Shown here in pieces: positions 34,950 through 44,185 of a stretch of DNA of 64,000 bases; the stretch's first letter is position 1; the number at the start of each line of letters is the position of its first letter. A model generated the notes under the pieces. The model saw only the letters and a program-made list of their open reading frames with translations. It was not told the DNA's origin and did no database searches. The position numbers and the translations under genes were made by a program. The DNA lies in the NCBI GenBank assembly GCA_026392825.1, contig JAPLBF010000038.1:1-64000 (forward strand), read 5' to 3'. The stretch is from Actinomycetota bacterium. GTDB taxonomy: Bacteria; Actinomycetota; Actinomycetes; Nanopelagicales; Nanopelagicaceae.

Positions 34950-36827
34950 GTGTCAACTGCGCGGCCGCTTCGCCTTAAGACCGAAACGGCAAAACGTGTT
35001 GAGAAGATCGCGGCAGATTCTGCCCCCATAGCGAAAGTTTGGGTCGATAACGCAGTCGCGCATCTAAACGGAGTATTTGATTATCTTGTTCCTGCACGTT
35101 TTGATCTGGAGGTTCAGGTTGGTGTCCGGGTGAGCGTTGATTTTGCTGGACGCGAATGTGAAGCGCTCGTTGTTGAGAGGTCGAGCGAAGGCTCAACTTC
35201 GGGCTTGAAGTTCATATCCAAAGTTCTCGCGTCAACAGTTGTGGCTCCAGTGGGTTTGCTTGATCTTGTTTCCGCGGGATGTGCGCGGTGGATGGCTCAC
35301 CCTTATGATTTTTTGCGCAGTGCAATTCCTCCACGAGCAGTCGGCGTAGATAAATCGCATCAAAATTCACCTGATTATTCTAAGAAACGTAATAATGCAA
35401 AGGGTACTAAGACATTTATTCACCTTCAGCCTCATGAAGATGCAATAGCAAAACTGGCCGATTTTGCCCTGAAAAAAGTAAAGACTGGTTCGATACTTAT
35501 TATCACTCCTGAAGAGCGCGAGTTACAGTTATTGTCCCAAGCTCTGGGGGATAGCGCTTGTATCTTGTCCGGTTCACTTTCTCGTAGCGTTAGGTATCAA
35601 AACTACCTAAAATCTATTAGTGCAAACAATCAGATAACTATTGGAACTAGAAGTGCCATCTTTGCTTTTCCCCCTGATCTAGAAACTATTGTTATTTTCC
35701 GCGAAGGCGCGGAATCTCATTACGAACCTAGATCACCTGGTTGGAACGCTCGAGATCTTGCCCTGATGCGGTCAGAACAAAGTGGCTGCGATCTCTACTT
35801 CGTTGGTTATTCACCAGCCTTAGAAACCGCTCTCATGATCGAGCAAGATAAAGTAAAAGTGTTAGGTAAGAATAATCGTCTCAAGGTTAGCAACTTCGAA
35901 TCCCTAAACGGAGAACTGCTTCCGAATCGGATTTTTCCACCAATTCGGAAAGCGCTATCAACCGGTCCAGTACTCTTCCTGATTCCCCGTAAGGGATATG
36001 CAAGCTCATTGATGTGCAAAAAGTGTCGAAATATTGCAACTTGCGATTGTGGCGGAAAGATTTCGCGTATTAAGGCAAATACAAATCCAAGTTGTTCTCT
36101 CTGTGGAAAGCCGCAGTCATCTCTGAAGTGCCGTTGGTGCAAAAACGACACGCTTATTATGTTGGGACGAGGCGGCGAGCGTCACACCGAGGAGATTGGT
36201 CGCGCCTTTCCCAATTTTCCAACGTATTACTCAACGGCAGATGCGCAGATTACAGAACTACCAAATACGCCGTCTTTAGTTATCGCAACTTCGGGTATGG
36301 AGCCGCGCATCGAAGGCGGATATGCTGCCGTGGTCTTGCTTGAAGGTGATTCGTTCTTTTCTTACAATGATCTGCGCGCACAAGAGCGAGCTCGCGAAAC
36401 TTTCTTTGTGGCAGCCGCCCACGTAAGTAAAGAGGGCGCCGTAATCACTGTTGTTAATCAATCTAATCCAATTAGTTCCGCGCTTGCCCAATGGAGCCCA
36501 AAGGTATTAGCAACACGTGAACTGCATGAACGAAGGGAATTAAACTTCCCGCCATTTTCTCGATCGGTTGCAATGGAAGTTGAGAGTTCAGAAGCGACAT
36601 CGATAGTTTCCGGCTTCAGGAAAGCACTTTTGGATAAGCGGCTACCAGCGAGCACAGCCGTTCTGGGACCTGCTCAAAGCTCTGGAAATGTTTCACGGAT
36701 ACTTTTAACTGCTAATCTGGCTGAGAGTGACGAGCTTCTCAAATTTATAGGAGATTACATTCGCCATCGGGCGGTAACAAAGAAGAAAACCCTCGCTCTT
36801 CGAGTGGATCCCTATTCTCTTACATAG
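34950..36827 (+). CDS. priA: Primosomal protein N' (PriA), ATPase-motif-lacking actinobacterial form
   Basis: N-terminal PriA DNA-binding region (VDNAVAHLNGVFDYLVPARF), Cys-rich zinc region CKKCRNIATCDC...CSLCGKPQSSLKCRWC; no GxGKT. Confidence 0.85.
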   Translation: MSTARPLRLKTETAKRVEKIAADSAPIAKVWVDNAVAHLNGVFDYLVPARFDLEVQVGVRVSVDFAGRECEALVVERSSEGSTSGLKFISKVLASTVVAPVGLLDLVSAGCARWMAHPYDFLRSAIPPRAVGVDKSHQNSPDYSKKRNNAKGTKTFIHLQPHEDAIAKLADFALKKVKTGSILIITPEERELQLLSQALGDSACILSGSLSRSVRYQNYLKSISANNQITIGTRSAIFAFPPDLETIVIFREGAESHYEPRSPGWNARDLALMRSEQSGCDLYFVGYSPALETALMIEQDKVKVLGKNNRLKVSNFESLNGELLPNRIFPPIRKALSTGPVLFLIPRKGYASSLMCKKCRNIATCDCGGKISRIKANTNPSCSLCGKPQSSLKCRWCKNDTLIMLGRGGERHTEEIGRAFPNFPTYYSTADAQITELPNTPSLVIATSGMEPRIEGGYAAVVLLEGDSFFSYNDLRAQERARETFFVAAAHVSKEGAVITVVNQSNPISSALAQWSPKVLATRELHERRELNFPPFSRSVAMEVESSEATSIVSGFRKALLDKRLPASTAVLGPAQSSGNVSRILLTANLAESDELLKFIGDYIRHRAVTKKKTLALRVDPYSLT

Positions 36828-36857
36828 GTTTTTTCGCGCCTACGCTAGACTTCACGC

Positions 36858-37418
36858 ATGTCAATCCAACCGATCCGATTCTTTGGAGATCCGGTTTTGA
36901 CTACTCCTGCTTTGCAAGTTGTTGATTTTGATAAAGAGCTCCGTACTTTAGTAGCTGATTTAACCGAAACGATGCTGGAAGCACCTGGTGCGGGTTTAGC
37001 AGCGCCACAAATTGGAGTTGGTTTGAGAGTCTTCGTTTGGGATGTTGATGATGCTTTGGGTCATCTAATTAATCCAACTCTAGATTTGAGTTCGGAGATG
37101 CAGGAGGGCGAAGAGGGTTGCCTATCCTTTCCAGCGCTTAGTTACGAAACTCCGCGAGCCTTTCGGGCAGTTGCTAAGGGCTTCAATATGTACGGAGAAC
37201 CGATAACTGTCGAGGGAACCGAGTTATTGGCGCGATGCTTACAACATGAGACTGATCATTTAGATGGAATTGTCTTTATTGACCGTCTCTCTAAGGAAGA
37301 TCGCAAGCTTGCGATGAAAGAGATTCGAGAATCAGAGTGGTTTAACGCAGCCCAGAGTTCTGGGGAGACCCCATCGATCAAGGTTTCTCCGCACGATATT
37401 TTCGGTAGAGGTCTTTAG
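36858..37418 (+). CDS. def: Peptide deformylase
   Basis: GAGLAAPQIG, EGCLSFP, QHETDHLDG. Confidence 0.97.
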   Translation: MSIQPIRFFGDPVLTTPALQVVDFDKELRTLVADLTETMLEAPGAGLAAPQIGVGLRVFVWDVDDALGHLINPTLDLSSEMQEGEEGCLSFPALSYETPRAFRAVAKGFNMYGEPITVEGTELLARCLQHETDHLDGIVFIDRLSKEDRKLAMKEIRESEWFNAAQSSGETPSIKVSPHDIFGRGL

Positions 37419-38323
37419 TGCGTATTGCCGTTGCTGCAACCCCAGCAGTAGCTATTCCCACGCTAGATGCTCTACTGGCATCTGAGCACGATTTGGTTTG
37501 CGTTATTACAAGGCCGGATGCCCCTGCTGGGCGAGGGAGAGCGCTGCAATCAACTCCCGTTGCTAATTGGGCGCAAACTCATAGCGTCGAGTTGCTTAAA
37601 CCGGAGTCCAATCAGCTACTTGGTGAATTGGTTGAAGATTTAGATCTGGTCATAACAATTGGTTACGGATTAATTCTTCCCTCGGAGGTTCTTCGAAAGC
37701 CAAAGCACGGGTTTATTAATCTTCACTTTTCGCTTCTGCCTAGATGGCGCGGCGCAGCCCCGGTTCAGCGCGCGATTGAATCTGGTGATGAAGCAACCGG
37801 CGTCACAGTGTTCGCACTCGATGAAGGAATGGATACTGGGCCGGTATATCAAATCGCAGAGATTCCACTCTCTGGTTCAATTACATCAGAAGAGCTATTT
37901 GAATTATTAGCAAAATTAGGCGTCGATCCAGTTTTGAAAACTCTTGAGCAAATCGAAAAGGGAGAGAAGCCAAAGCCACAGGACAATGCTGGTGCTACCA
38001 GAGCGTTTAAATTGAGTAAAGAAGAAGCGAAAATTGATTGGAACTCAAGCGCTGATGTCATCATTCGCAAGATACGTGCCTTCAATCCGGAACCGAGTGC
38101 GTGGTCTGATTTTCGTGGACAGGTCCTCAAGGTAAATAGCGCCCGGCTGGCCGATGAGATTATCTCTGCTGGAATGCTTAAATTTATTGGTAAATCAGTA
38201 TTGGTAGGAACCGCGACCTCGGCAGTGGAACTTTTAGAAGTTACACCAGCAGGAAAATCTCAAATGCTCGCATCGGCTTGGGCTAACGGAGCCCGGATTA
38301 GCGCAACAGATTTGTTGCAATAG
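37418..38323 (+). CDS. fmt: Methionyl-tRNA formyltransferase
   Basis: INLHFSLLPRWRGAAPVQRAI, GVTVFALDEGMDTGPV. Confidence 0.96.
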   Translation: MRIAVAATPAVAIPTLDALLASEHDLVCVITRPDAPAGRGRALQSTPVANWAQTHSVELLKPESNQLLGELVEDLDLVITIGYGLILPSEVLRKPKHGFINLHFSLLPRWRGAAPVQRAIESGDEATGVTVFALDEGMDTGPVYQIAEIPLSGSITSEELFELLAKLGVDPVLKTLEQIEKGEKPKPQDNAGATRAFKLSKEEAKIDWNSSADVIIRKIRAFNPEPSAWSDFRGQVLKVNSARLADEIISAGMLKFIGKSVLVGTATSAVELLEVTPAGKSQMLASAWANGARISATDLLQ

Positions 38324-38325
38324 CT

Positions 38326-39693
38326 ATGGTTGAAGCGCGCAGAAACACCTTCAAATCTCCTAAACCAGATGCAGTTCGATTGCTGGTCTATGACATTTTG
38401 CAAGAGGTCAATCGCTCAGACGGTTACTCAAATCTATTGTTACCACAGGCTTTAACTGCCTCAAATTTCGAACAGCGAGATAAAGGTTTTGCAACAGAAC
38501 TGCTTTACGGCACTCTTCGAATGCAAGGTCGTCACGACTACATCGCCGCACAAGTGTCAGATCGACCTTGGAGCGAGGTGGATACGGGAATTGTTGATGT
38601 GGTTCGACTAGGTGCTCATCAACTCTTTGAAATGCGAGTGCCCTCGCATGCCGCTGTCTCTGCAACCGTTGAGCTAGCTCGTAAGGTTATAGGGGAGTCG
38701 AAAGCTTCATTCGTTAACGCGCTACTTCGTAAAATGAGTGCCAAGAGTTTAGATCAGTGGCTCGAGCCAGCAAACTTAATCTCTGATCCGGTAGAACGAT
38801 TATCAATTATCTATTCACATCCACAGTGGATTGTTTCGGCCTACTTCGATTTGCTTCGTGATTTTAATGAAGTTGAGGCGCTTCTTTCTGCGAATAATTT
38901 AGCTGCAACTCCAACAATTGTCTGGTGGCCAGGTAGATCGAGTGCAGAGGAGCTGATTTCGCTAGGTGCACTGCCGACTAATTACTCGGATTATGGAATG
39001 AAATTTGATGGTGTTCCTGCATCCCTAGAAGCGGTGCGCCATCGCAGAGCAGGCGTACAAGATGAAGGTTCCCAACTTGTTGCTCAGATATTCGCAAAGG
39101 TTTCTGCCGCAAATGATGATTGGCTAGATCTTTGCGCTGGACCCGGAGGTAAGGCTGCACTTCTCTCCGCAATAGCAAAAGAGAACGGAAAGACGTTCTC
39201 CGCCAACGAACTTTCAGCACCGCGTGCAAAGTTGGTTGAACAAGTTATTGGTGGGGCAAGACTTTTAGTTGGTGACGGACGTGAAATTGCATCGTTGGGA
39301 GAGAAGTTCGGTGCAATTTTGGCTGATGTTCCTTGCACGGGACTTGGTGCACTTCGCAGGCGCCCAGAGGTTCGTTGGCGCCGCACCGTGCTGGATCTAA
39401 GAGAACTAACGCAATTACAACGCGAACTATCCGATGCGGCAATCTCGGTTTTGGCAGAAGGCGGTCTCTTTGGTTACGCCACGTGTTCACCACATCTAGC
39501 CGAAACCAGCATTGCAGTTAGTGATATTTTACGTAAGCACCCGGAGCTTGAGATCGTGGATTTAGCGCCATATCTTCCAACGCAGCTCACTTCGGCGATG
39601 CGCGATAAATCGCTTTCTTTGTGGACGCATCGTCATGAAACAGATGCTATGTTCTTGGCGGTATTTCGCAAAAAACTAAGTAATGAGAAATAG
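38326..39693 (+). CDS. rsmB: 16S rRNA m5C967 methyltransferase (RsmB/Sun family)
   Basis: NusB-like N-terminus, DLCAGPGGKAALLSA, ADVPCTGLGALRRRPEVRWRR, YATCSPHLAE. Confidence 0.93.
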   Translation: MVEARRNTFKSPKPDAVRLLVYDILQEVNRSDGYSNLLLPQALTASNFEQRDKGFATELLYGTLRMQGRHDYIAAQVSDRPWSEVDTGIVDVVRLGAHQLFEMRVPSHAAVSATVELARKVIGESKASFVNALLRKMSAKSLDQWLEPANLISDPVERLSIIYSHPQWIVSAYFDLLRDFNEVEALLSANNLAATPTIVWWPGRSSAEELISLGALPTNYSDYGMKFDGVPASLEAVRHRRAGVQDEGSQLVAQIFAKVSAANDDWLDLCAGPGGKAALLSAIAKENGKTFSANELSAPRAKLVEQVIGGARLLVGDGREIASLGEKFGAILADVPCTGLGALRRRPEVRWRRTVLDLRELTQLQRELSDAAISVLAEGGLFGYATCSPHLAETSIAVSDILRKHPELEIVDLAPYLPTQLTSAMRDKSLSLWTHRHETDAMFLAVFRKKLSNEK

Positions 39694-39702
39694 GATATCC
39701 AC

Positions 39703-40362
39703 GTGTTTAACGAACTGAGGATAACCCCCAGCATTCTTAACGCTGATCATTCAGGCCTCAATGCGGAAATCGCGAAGATTGCCAAAGATTCAGATTTAAT
39801 CCACTTAGATATTATGGATAATCTTTTTGTGCCGAACTTAACTTGGGACTTCGCTGCAGCAGAGAAAATTATCGCTGATTGTCCTATTCCAGTTGATGCT
39901 CATCTAATGATCAATGACGTTGATCGAATCGCCCTTGATTACGCGCGCGCTGGTGCTGGTAGCGTCACGATCCATATTGAAGCAGCGGAGAATCCAGCTC
40001 AAACTCTGAAAAGTTTGCGCAAACTTGGTTCGCGTGCAGGTATGGCCCTTAAGCCTGGTACCGAAATTGAACTTTATTCTGACCTTCTAGATGAAATAGA
40101 TATGTTGTTGATTATGACGGTTGAGCCAGGCTTTGGCGGGCAAAAGTTCATGGCAAGTATGATGGATAAAGTGCGCAGATCTAAGGCCTTGATCGGCGAT
40201 AGACCAATTTGGATTCAGGTTGATGGTGGAGTTTCGATGGAGACGATCGCAATCGCGCGGGAGGCGGGCGCAGATACTTTCGTTGCTGGATCAGCGGTCT
40301 TTAATTCACCGGACCCTGCAGGGATGGTGAAAATGCTGAGGCATCGCGCAAGTGAAGTCTAG
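39703..40362 (+). CDS. rpe: Ribulose-phosphate 3-epimerase
   Basis: TPSILNADHSGL, HLDIMDNLFVPNLTW, VEPGFGGQKFM. Confidence 0.95.
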   Translation: MFNELRITPSILNADHSGLNAEIAKIAKDSDLIHLDIMDNLFVPNLTWDFAAAEKIIADCPIPVDAHLMINDVDRIALDYARAGAGSVTIHIEAAENPAQTLKSLRKLGSRAGMALKPGTEIELYSDLLDEIDMLLIMTVEPGFGGQKFMASMMDKVRRSKALIGDRPIWIQVDGGVSMETIAIAREAGADTFVAGSAVFNSPDPAGMVKMLRHRASEV

Positions 40363-40374
40363 TAAACTCACCTT

Positions 40375-40638
40375 ATGAAATCTTTTGATCAATTGTGGGA
40401 AGAGCTATCGCAGAAGATTGCAGTTGGAGATCCAACTTCAAGAACGGTTGCGGAAGTTAACGCTGGTGTCCACGCGATAGGAAAGAAGATTCTCGAGGAA
40501 GCGGGAGAAGTCTGGCTAGCAGCAGAGCATGAGAGTGACGAAGCGTTAGCAGAGGAGATCAGTCAACTCATTTATCACTTGCAGGCACTTATGTTGGCAC
40601 GTGGCTTAAATCCAAGCGATATCTATCGCTATCTATAG
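40375..40638 (+). CDS. hisE: Phosphoribosyl-ATP pyrophosphatase
   Basis: 87 aa; [38 protein letters not shown]. Confidence 0.92.
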   Translation: MKSFDQLWEELSQKIAVGDPTSRTVAEVNAGVHAIGKKILEEAGEVWLAAEHESDEALAEEISQLIYHLQALMLARGLNPSDIYRYL

Positions 40639-40650
40639 AATCGAGATGCC

Positions 40651-41496
40651 GTGTTAAAGATTGCAGTTCCCAATAAAGGATCTCTCGCTGACGCCTCTAT
40701 AGAAATTTTAAAAGAGGCTGGTTATAGACAACGCGTTGATTCACGTGACTTGGTTTTAAGCGATCCAGAAAATGGAGTCGAGTTTTACTATTTGCGACCA
40801 CGTGATATCGCCCTTTACGTTGGAAGTGGCGAGCTCGAAGCTGGAATTACCGGAAGAGATCTTTTAATTGACTCTGGTGCGGATGCACACGAAATCCTCG
40901 CACTTGATTTTGGTGGTTCAACGTTTCGTTTTGCGGGCCCAGCTGCTAACAAATGGAATGTAGCTGATCTCTCAGGCAAGAGGGTGGCTACCGCTTATCC
41001 TGGTTTGGTCGAGAACTATTTATCGAAATTGGGTGTTAGCGCAAAGGTCGTAAGGTTGGATGGAGCTGTAGAAAGCAGTGTGCGTCTCGGAGTTGCTGAC
41101 GTTATCGCCGATGTAGTGAGTACTGGAAACACTTTGCGTCAGGCTGGCCTATCAATCTTTGGAGATCCAATTTTGCAGAGTGAAGCGATATTGATCTCAA
41201 GAAATCCAAGTGAATTAGCAGTAGATTTGCAGATACTCCTACGCCGCTTACAGGGAGTTGTTACTGCTAGACAGTACGTTCTGCTCGACTATGACATTCC
41301 AAAAATTTCCGTGGATAAGGCTTGCGCAGTAACACCGGGTTTGGAGTCCCCAACAATCTCTCCTTTACAGAAGCAAGATTGGGTGGCAGTACGCGCCATG
41401 GTTCTTCGCAAAGATACCAATCGCTTAATGGACGAGCTCTGGGCGATAGGTGCGCGCGGAATATTGGTAACCGATATCCACGCCTGTCGTCTATAG
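40651..41496 (+). CDS. hisG: ATP phosphoribosyltransferase (long form)
   Basis: LKIAVPNKGSLADAS, GITGRDLL, C-terminal ACT-like regulatory domain. Confidence 0.94.
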   Translation: MLKIAVPNKGSLADASIEILKEAGYRQRVDSRDLVLSDPENGVEFYYLRPRDIALYVGSGELEAGITGRDLLIDSGADAHEILALDFGGSTFRFAGPAANKWNVADLSGKRVATAYPGLVENYLSKLGVSAKVVRLDGAVESSVRLGVADVIADVVSTGNTLRQAGLSIFGDPILQSEAILISRNPSELAVDLQILLRRLQGVVTARQYVLLDYDIPKISVDKACAVTPGLESPTISPLQKQDWVAVRAMVLRKDTNRLMDELWAIGARGILVTDIHACRL

Positions 41497-42693
41497 CGAC
41501 TCTGATTCGTCCACTTCTTCGCGAGTAATTCCGAGTAAGTACAGAACCGAATCAAGATAAGGCGCAGATACTGAACTATCAGCAGCCGCCTTCACCGCTG
41601 GCTTGGCGTTAAATGCGATCCCCATTCCAGCGAGAGCGATCATATCTAGATCATTAGCGCCGTCGCCGATCGCAATAGTCTGCTCCAATTCGATTGCATG
41701 CAGCGCGGCGAACTCACGAAGCGCATCTGCTTTCCCGGCGCGATCAATTATTGGACCTATAAGTTTTCCGGTGAGTTTCCCTTCAACAACCTCAAGATTA
41801 TTTGCGCGCATATGTGAGATACCCAAATCGCGCATTATCGGCGCAATCACTGGTTCGAATCCTCCAGATACGAGAGCTACGTGATGTCCAAGTTTATGAA
41901 GGGTGCGAATGAGGGTGCGGGCACCAGGAGTTAGAGAAATCTCGCTCTGCACCTGTGTTAACACAGATTCCTGAAGTCCCGCTAAAAGTGCGACTCGCGA
42001 ACGTAAGCTTTCTGCGAAATCGAGTTCACCACGCATTGCCGATTCCGTTATCGCTGCAATCTCAGCACCCTTACCTGCTTTAGCACCTAAGAGTTCAATC
42101 ACCTCTTGTTGAATAAGTGTTGAATCAACATCCATCACAACGAGTTTCTTCGCCCAGCGCATCAATCCGCCAGGAGAAACTGCTATGTCAACAGCGTGCT
42201 CTGTTCCAACCGTAGCCAACTCCGTACGCAATTTTCCTTGTTCAGCGCCAGAGACGGTGAATTCAATTGCCGTAACTGGATAGCTTGCAGTTCGGTGTAT
42301 GCGTTCAATGTTTCCACCATTGCCGGCAATAGCCTTAGCAACTGTGTTGATGGAAGATGGTTTCAATTCCTGAGATAGAACAACAACGTGGAGCAAGGAT
42401 TTCTTCACCGCAATATCTGTGGAGGCGCTTTCTTCAAAGGCTGAGGCGATATCAACGCCAAGTACCTTTGCGCACTCTTCTAGATCAGCTTCTATGGCAG
42501 CTGCGTGGGCTGGCGCGCACGAGATTAAACAAGTCAAAATAACGCGACCTCTGATAACTACTTGTTCGATATCTAAAATACTAACCGCGAACGGGGAGAG
42601 GGTTTGAAAGAGGGTCTCGGTGATGCCCGGCTTATCCACGCCCGAGAGCAGTATTAGGCCCGTAAATTGTTGGTTTTTATCGTTGTTAGTCAT
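41491..42693 (-). CDS. serB: Phosphoserine phosphatase with N-terminal ACT domains
   Basis: VVMDVDSTLIQQEVIELLGAKAG, LVSGGFEPV, IAIGDGANDLDMIALAGMGIAFNAKP; start taken at MTNNDK. Confidence 0.93.
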   Translation of the reverse strand: MTNNDKNQQFTGLILLSGVDKPGITETLFQTLSPFAVSILDIEQVVIRGRVILTCLISCAPAHAAAIEADLEECAKVLGVDIASAFEESASTDIAVKKSLLHVVVLSQELKPSSINTVAKAIAGNGGNIERIHRTASYPVTAIEFTVSGAEQGKLRTELATVGTEHAVDIAVSPGGLMRWAKKLVVMDVDSTLIQQEVIELLGAKAGKGAEIAAITESAMRGELDFAESLRSRVALLAGLQESVLTQVQSEISLTPGARTLIRTLHKLGHHVALVSGGFEPVIAPIMRDLGISHMRANNLEVVEGKLTGKLIGPIIDRAGKADALREFAALHAIELEQTIAIGDGANDLDMIALAGMGIAFNAKPAVKAAADSSVSAPYLDSVLYLLGITREEVDESESL

Positions 42694-42779
42694 CTCGGGG
42701 AGAAGATTAGCGTGAATCACACGCGATAAGTCGGGCATTTAAGTGGATTCGCCAATGATTACCGCTATCTTTTTCATCT

Positions 42780-43577
42780 ATGGAATCACTGGGTGAAATG
42801 ACGGTCCTATCAATGCAAGGGGTATCAGTGACCCGTGGGCAGCGAACAATACTTGGACCAATTGATTTTCAGGTTCGCAGCGGTGAACGTTGGGTAATCC
42901 TTGGTCCGAACGGCGCTGGCAAATCAACGCTAATGAATATTTTAGCCACGCGAGTTTTTCCAACAAAAGGCGTCGTGAAAATACTCGAGCAGGAGATGGG
43001 AAAAGTAGATTTGTTTGAACTTCGCACTCGTATTGGAGTATGCGCAACCTTAAATTCCGAGGATATTCCCGACGATGAATTAGTCAGAGATGTGGTTGTA
43101 ACCGCCGCTTATGCCGTCCTGGGAAGATGGAATGAAGATTACGATCTTTGGGATGAATCCCGCGCGGTAGCTTTACTAACTACATTTGGTGTTCGCGACC
43201 TAGCCGATCGTCGTTATTTTTCGTTGAGTGACGGTGAAAAGAAGCGGGTACAGATTGCACGCGCCTTGATGTCAGATCCTGAGTTGCTTCTTTTGGATGA
43301 ACCAACAGCCGGCTTGGATCTAGGTGGGAGAGAAGATTTGCTCCGTCGTTTTGCTGAGTACTCCACCGATCCGCTAGCCCCCGCAAGCATTGTTGTTACG
43401 CACCACATCGAAGAGATTCCATTTGGAACCACGCACGCTCTGATTATTAAAAACGGAACTATTGCGGTTTCAGGTCCAATTTCAAGTGTTATTACTTCAG
43501 AGCATATGACTGCGGTTTTTGGAATTAATATTGAAGTAACTGCTGCAAACGGAAGGTTCTTTGCGCGCAGCTCATGA
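42780..43577 (+). CDS. ABC transporter ATP-binding protein (stand-alone)
   Basis: GPNGAGKSTLMN, FSLSDGEKKRVQIARALMSDPELLLLDEPTAGLD. Confidence 0.9.
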   Translation: MESLGEMTVLSMQGVSVTRGQRTILGPIDFQVRSGERWVILGPNGAGKSTLMNILATRVFPTKGVVKILEQEMGKVDLFELRTRIGVCATLNSEDIPDDELVRDVVVTAAYAVLGRWNEDYDLWDESRAVALLTTFGVRDLADRRYFSLSDGEKKRVQIARALMSDPELLLLDEPTAGLDLGGREDLLRRFAEYSTDPLAPASIVVTHHIEEIPFGTTHALIIKNGTIAVSGPISSVITSEHMTAVFGINIEVTAANGRFFARSS

Positions 43578-44127
43578 TCTTTCGCGAGCAGTTACATCCG
43601 TCCTGGAAAGAATCTTTGAGCGCGATCTCTATCAATCAAAAGTTCTCATCTTGGGTCAAGACCCATATCCCAACCTTAATTTTCCGAATGGACTCGCATT
43701 TTCTACCCCCAAGACCGAAAGCAAAATTCCAGCCTCTCTACAAAACATATTCAAAGAGTTAAATTCAGATCTGAAACTTCCAATCCCAAGTAGTGGAGAT
43801 TTATCTAGTTGGGCAGAGCAAGGTGTAGTTCTTTTGAATCGAACGCTGACCTGTCGCTCTGGCGAAAGCAATTCTCATCTAGGTATCGGCTGGCGAGCCT
43901 TCACGGATGCTTGTGTGGAAAAATTAGCAGCGAATGGGGCGGTGGCAATCCTTTGGGGAAATAACGCGAAAGAGTGCAGTAGATATTTCGCAACAGACAA
44001 GTTAATAACTGCGTCTCATCCCAGCCCTTTGTCGGCGCACCGTGGTTTCTTCGGATCTAGGCCGTTTAGCCGAGCCAATGCAGCGCTAATGGCAGCGGGA
44101 AAAGATCCAATCGACTGGTCGCTGTAA
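43561..44127 (+). CDS. ung: Family 1 uracil-DNA glycosylase, N-terminally truncated/frameshifted (possible pseudogene)
   Basis: LILGQDPYP, PSSGDLSSWAEQGVVLLNRTLT, SHPSPLSAHRGFFGSRPFSRAN; only a TTG start in frame; expected N-terminus MIFREQLHPSWKESL lies in another frame from ATG 43574. Confidence 0.85.
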   Translation: MRAAHDLSRAVTSVLERIFERDLYQSKVLILGQDPYPNLNFPNGLAFSTPKTESKIPASLQNIFKELNSDLKLPIPSSGDLSSWAEQGVVLLNRTLTCRSGESNSHLGIGWRAFTDACVEKLAANGAVAILWGNNAKECSRYFATDKLITASHPSPLSAHRGFFGSRPFSRANAALMAAGKDPIDWSL

Positions 44128-44128
44128 A

Positions 44129-44166
44129 AAACATCGCCCTGCAGATTTCTCCGCAGGGCGATGTTT
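44129..44166. terminator. Bidirectional intrinsic terminator between convergent ung and NCS2 permease
   Basis: Perfect 14-bp inverted repeat AAACATCGCCCTGC (44129-44142)/GCAGGGCGATGTTT (44153-44166), A-tract on left, T-run on right. Confidence 0.85.
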
Positions 44167-44185
44167 AAGCAACTTATCTAACTAG

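Noticed and set aside
43605-43625. Programmed -1 frameshift in ung
   Set aside because: No good slippery heptamer, and a simple shift would still leave ~35-40 expected residues missing; a deletion fits better.
43574-43762. Independent 62-aa gene starting at ATG 43574
   Set aside because: Only the first ~15 codons resemble a protein (Ung N-terminus); the rest is out of frame with ung, so it is treated as an ung remnant, not a new gene.
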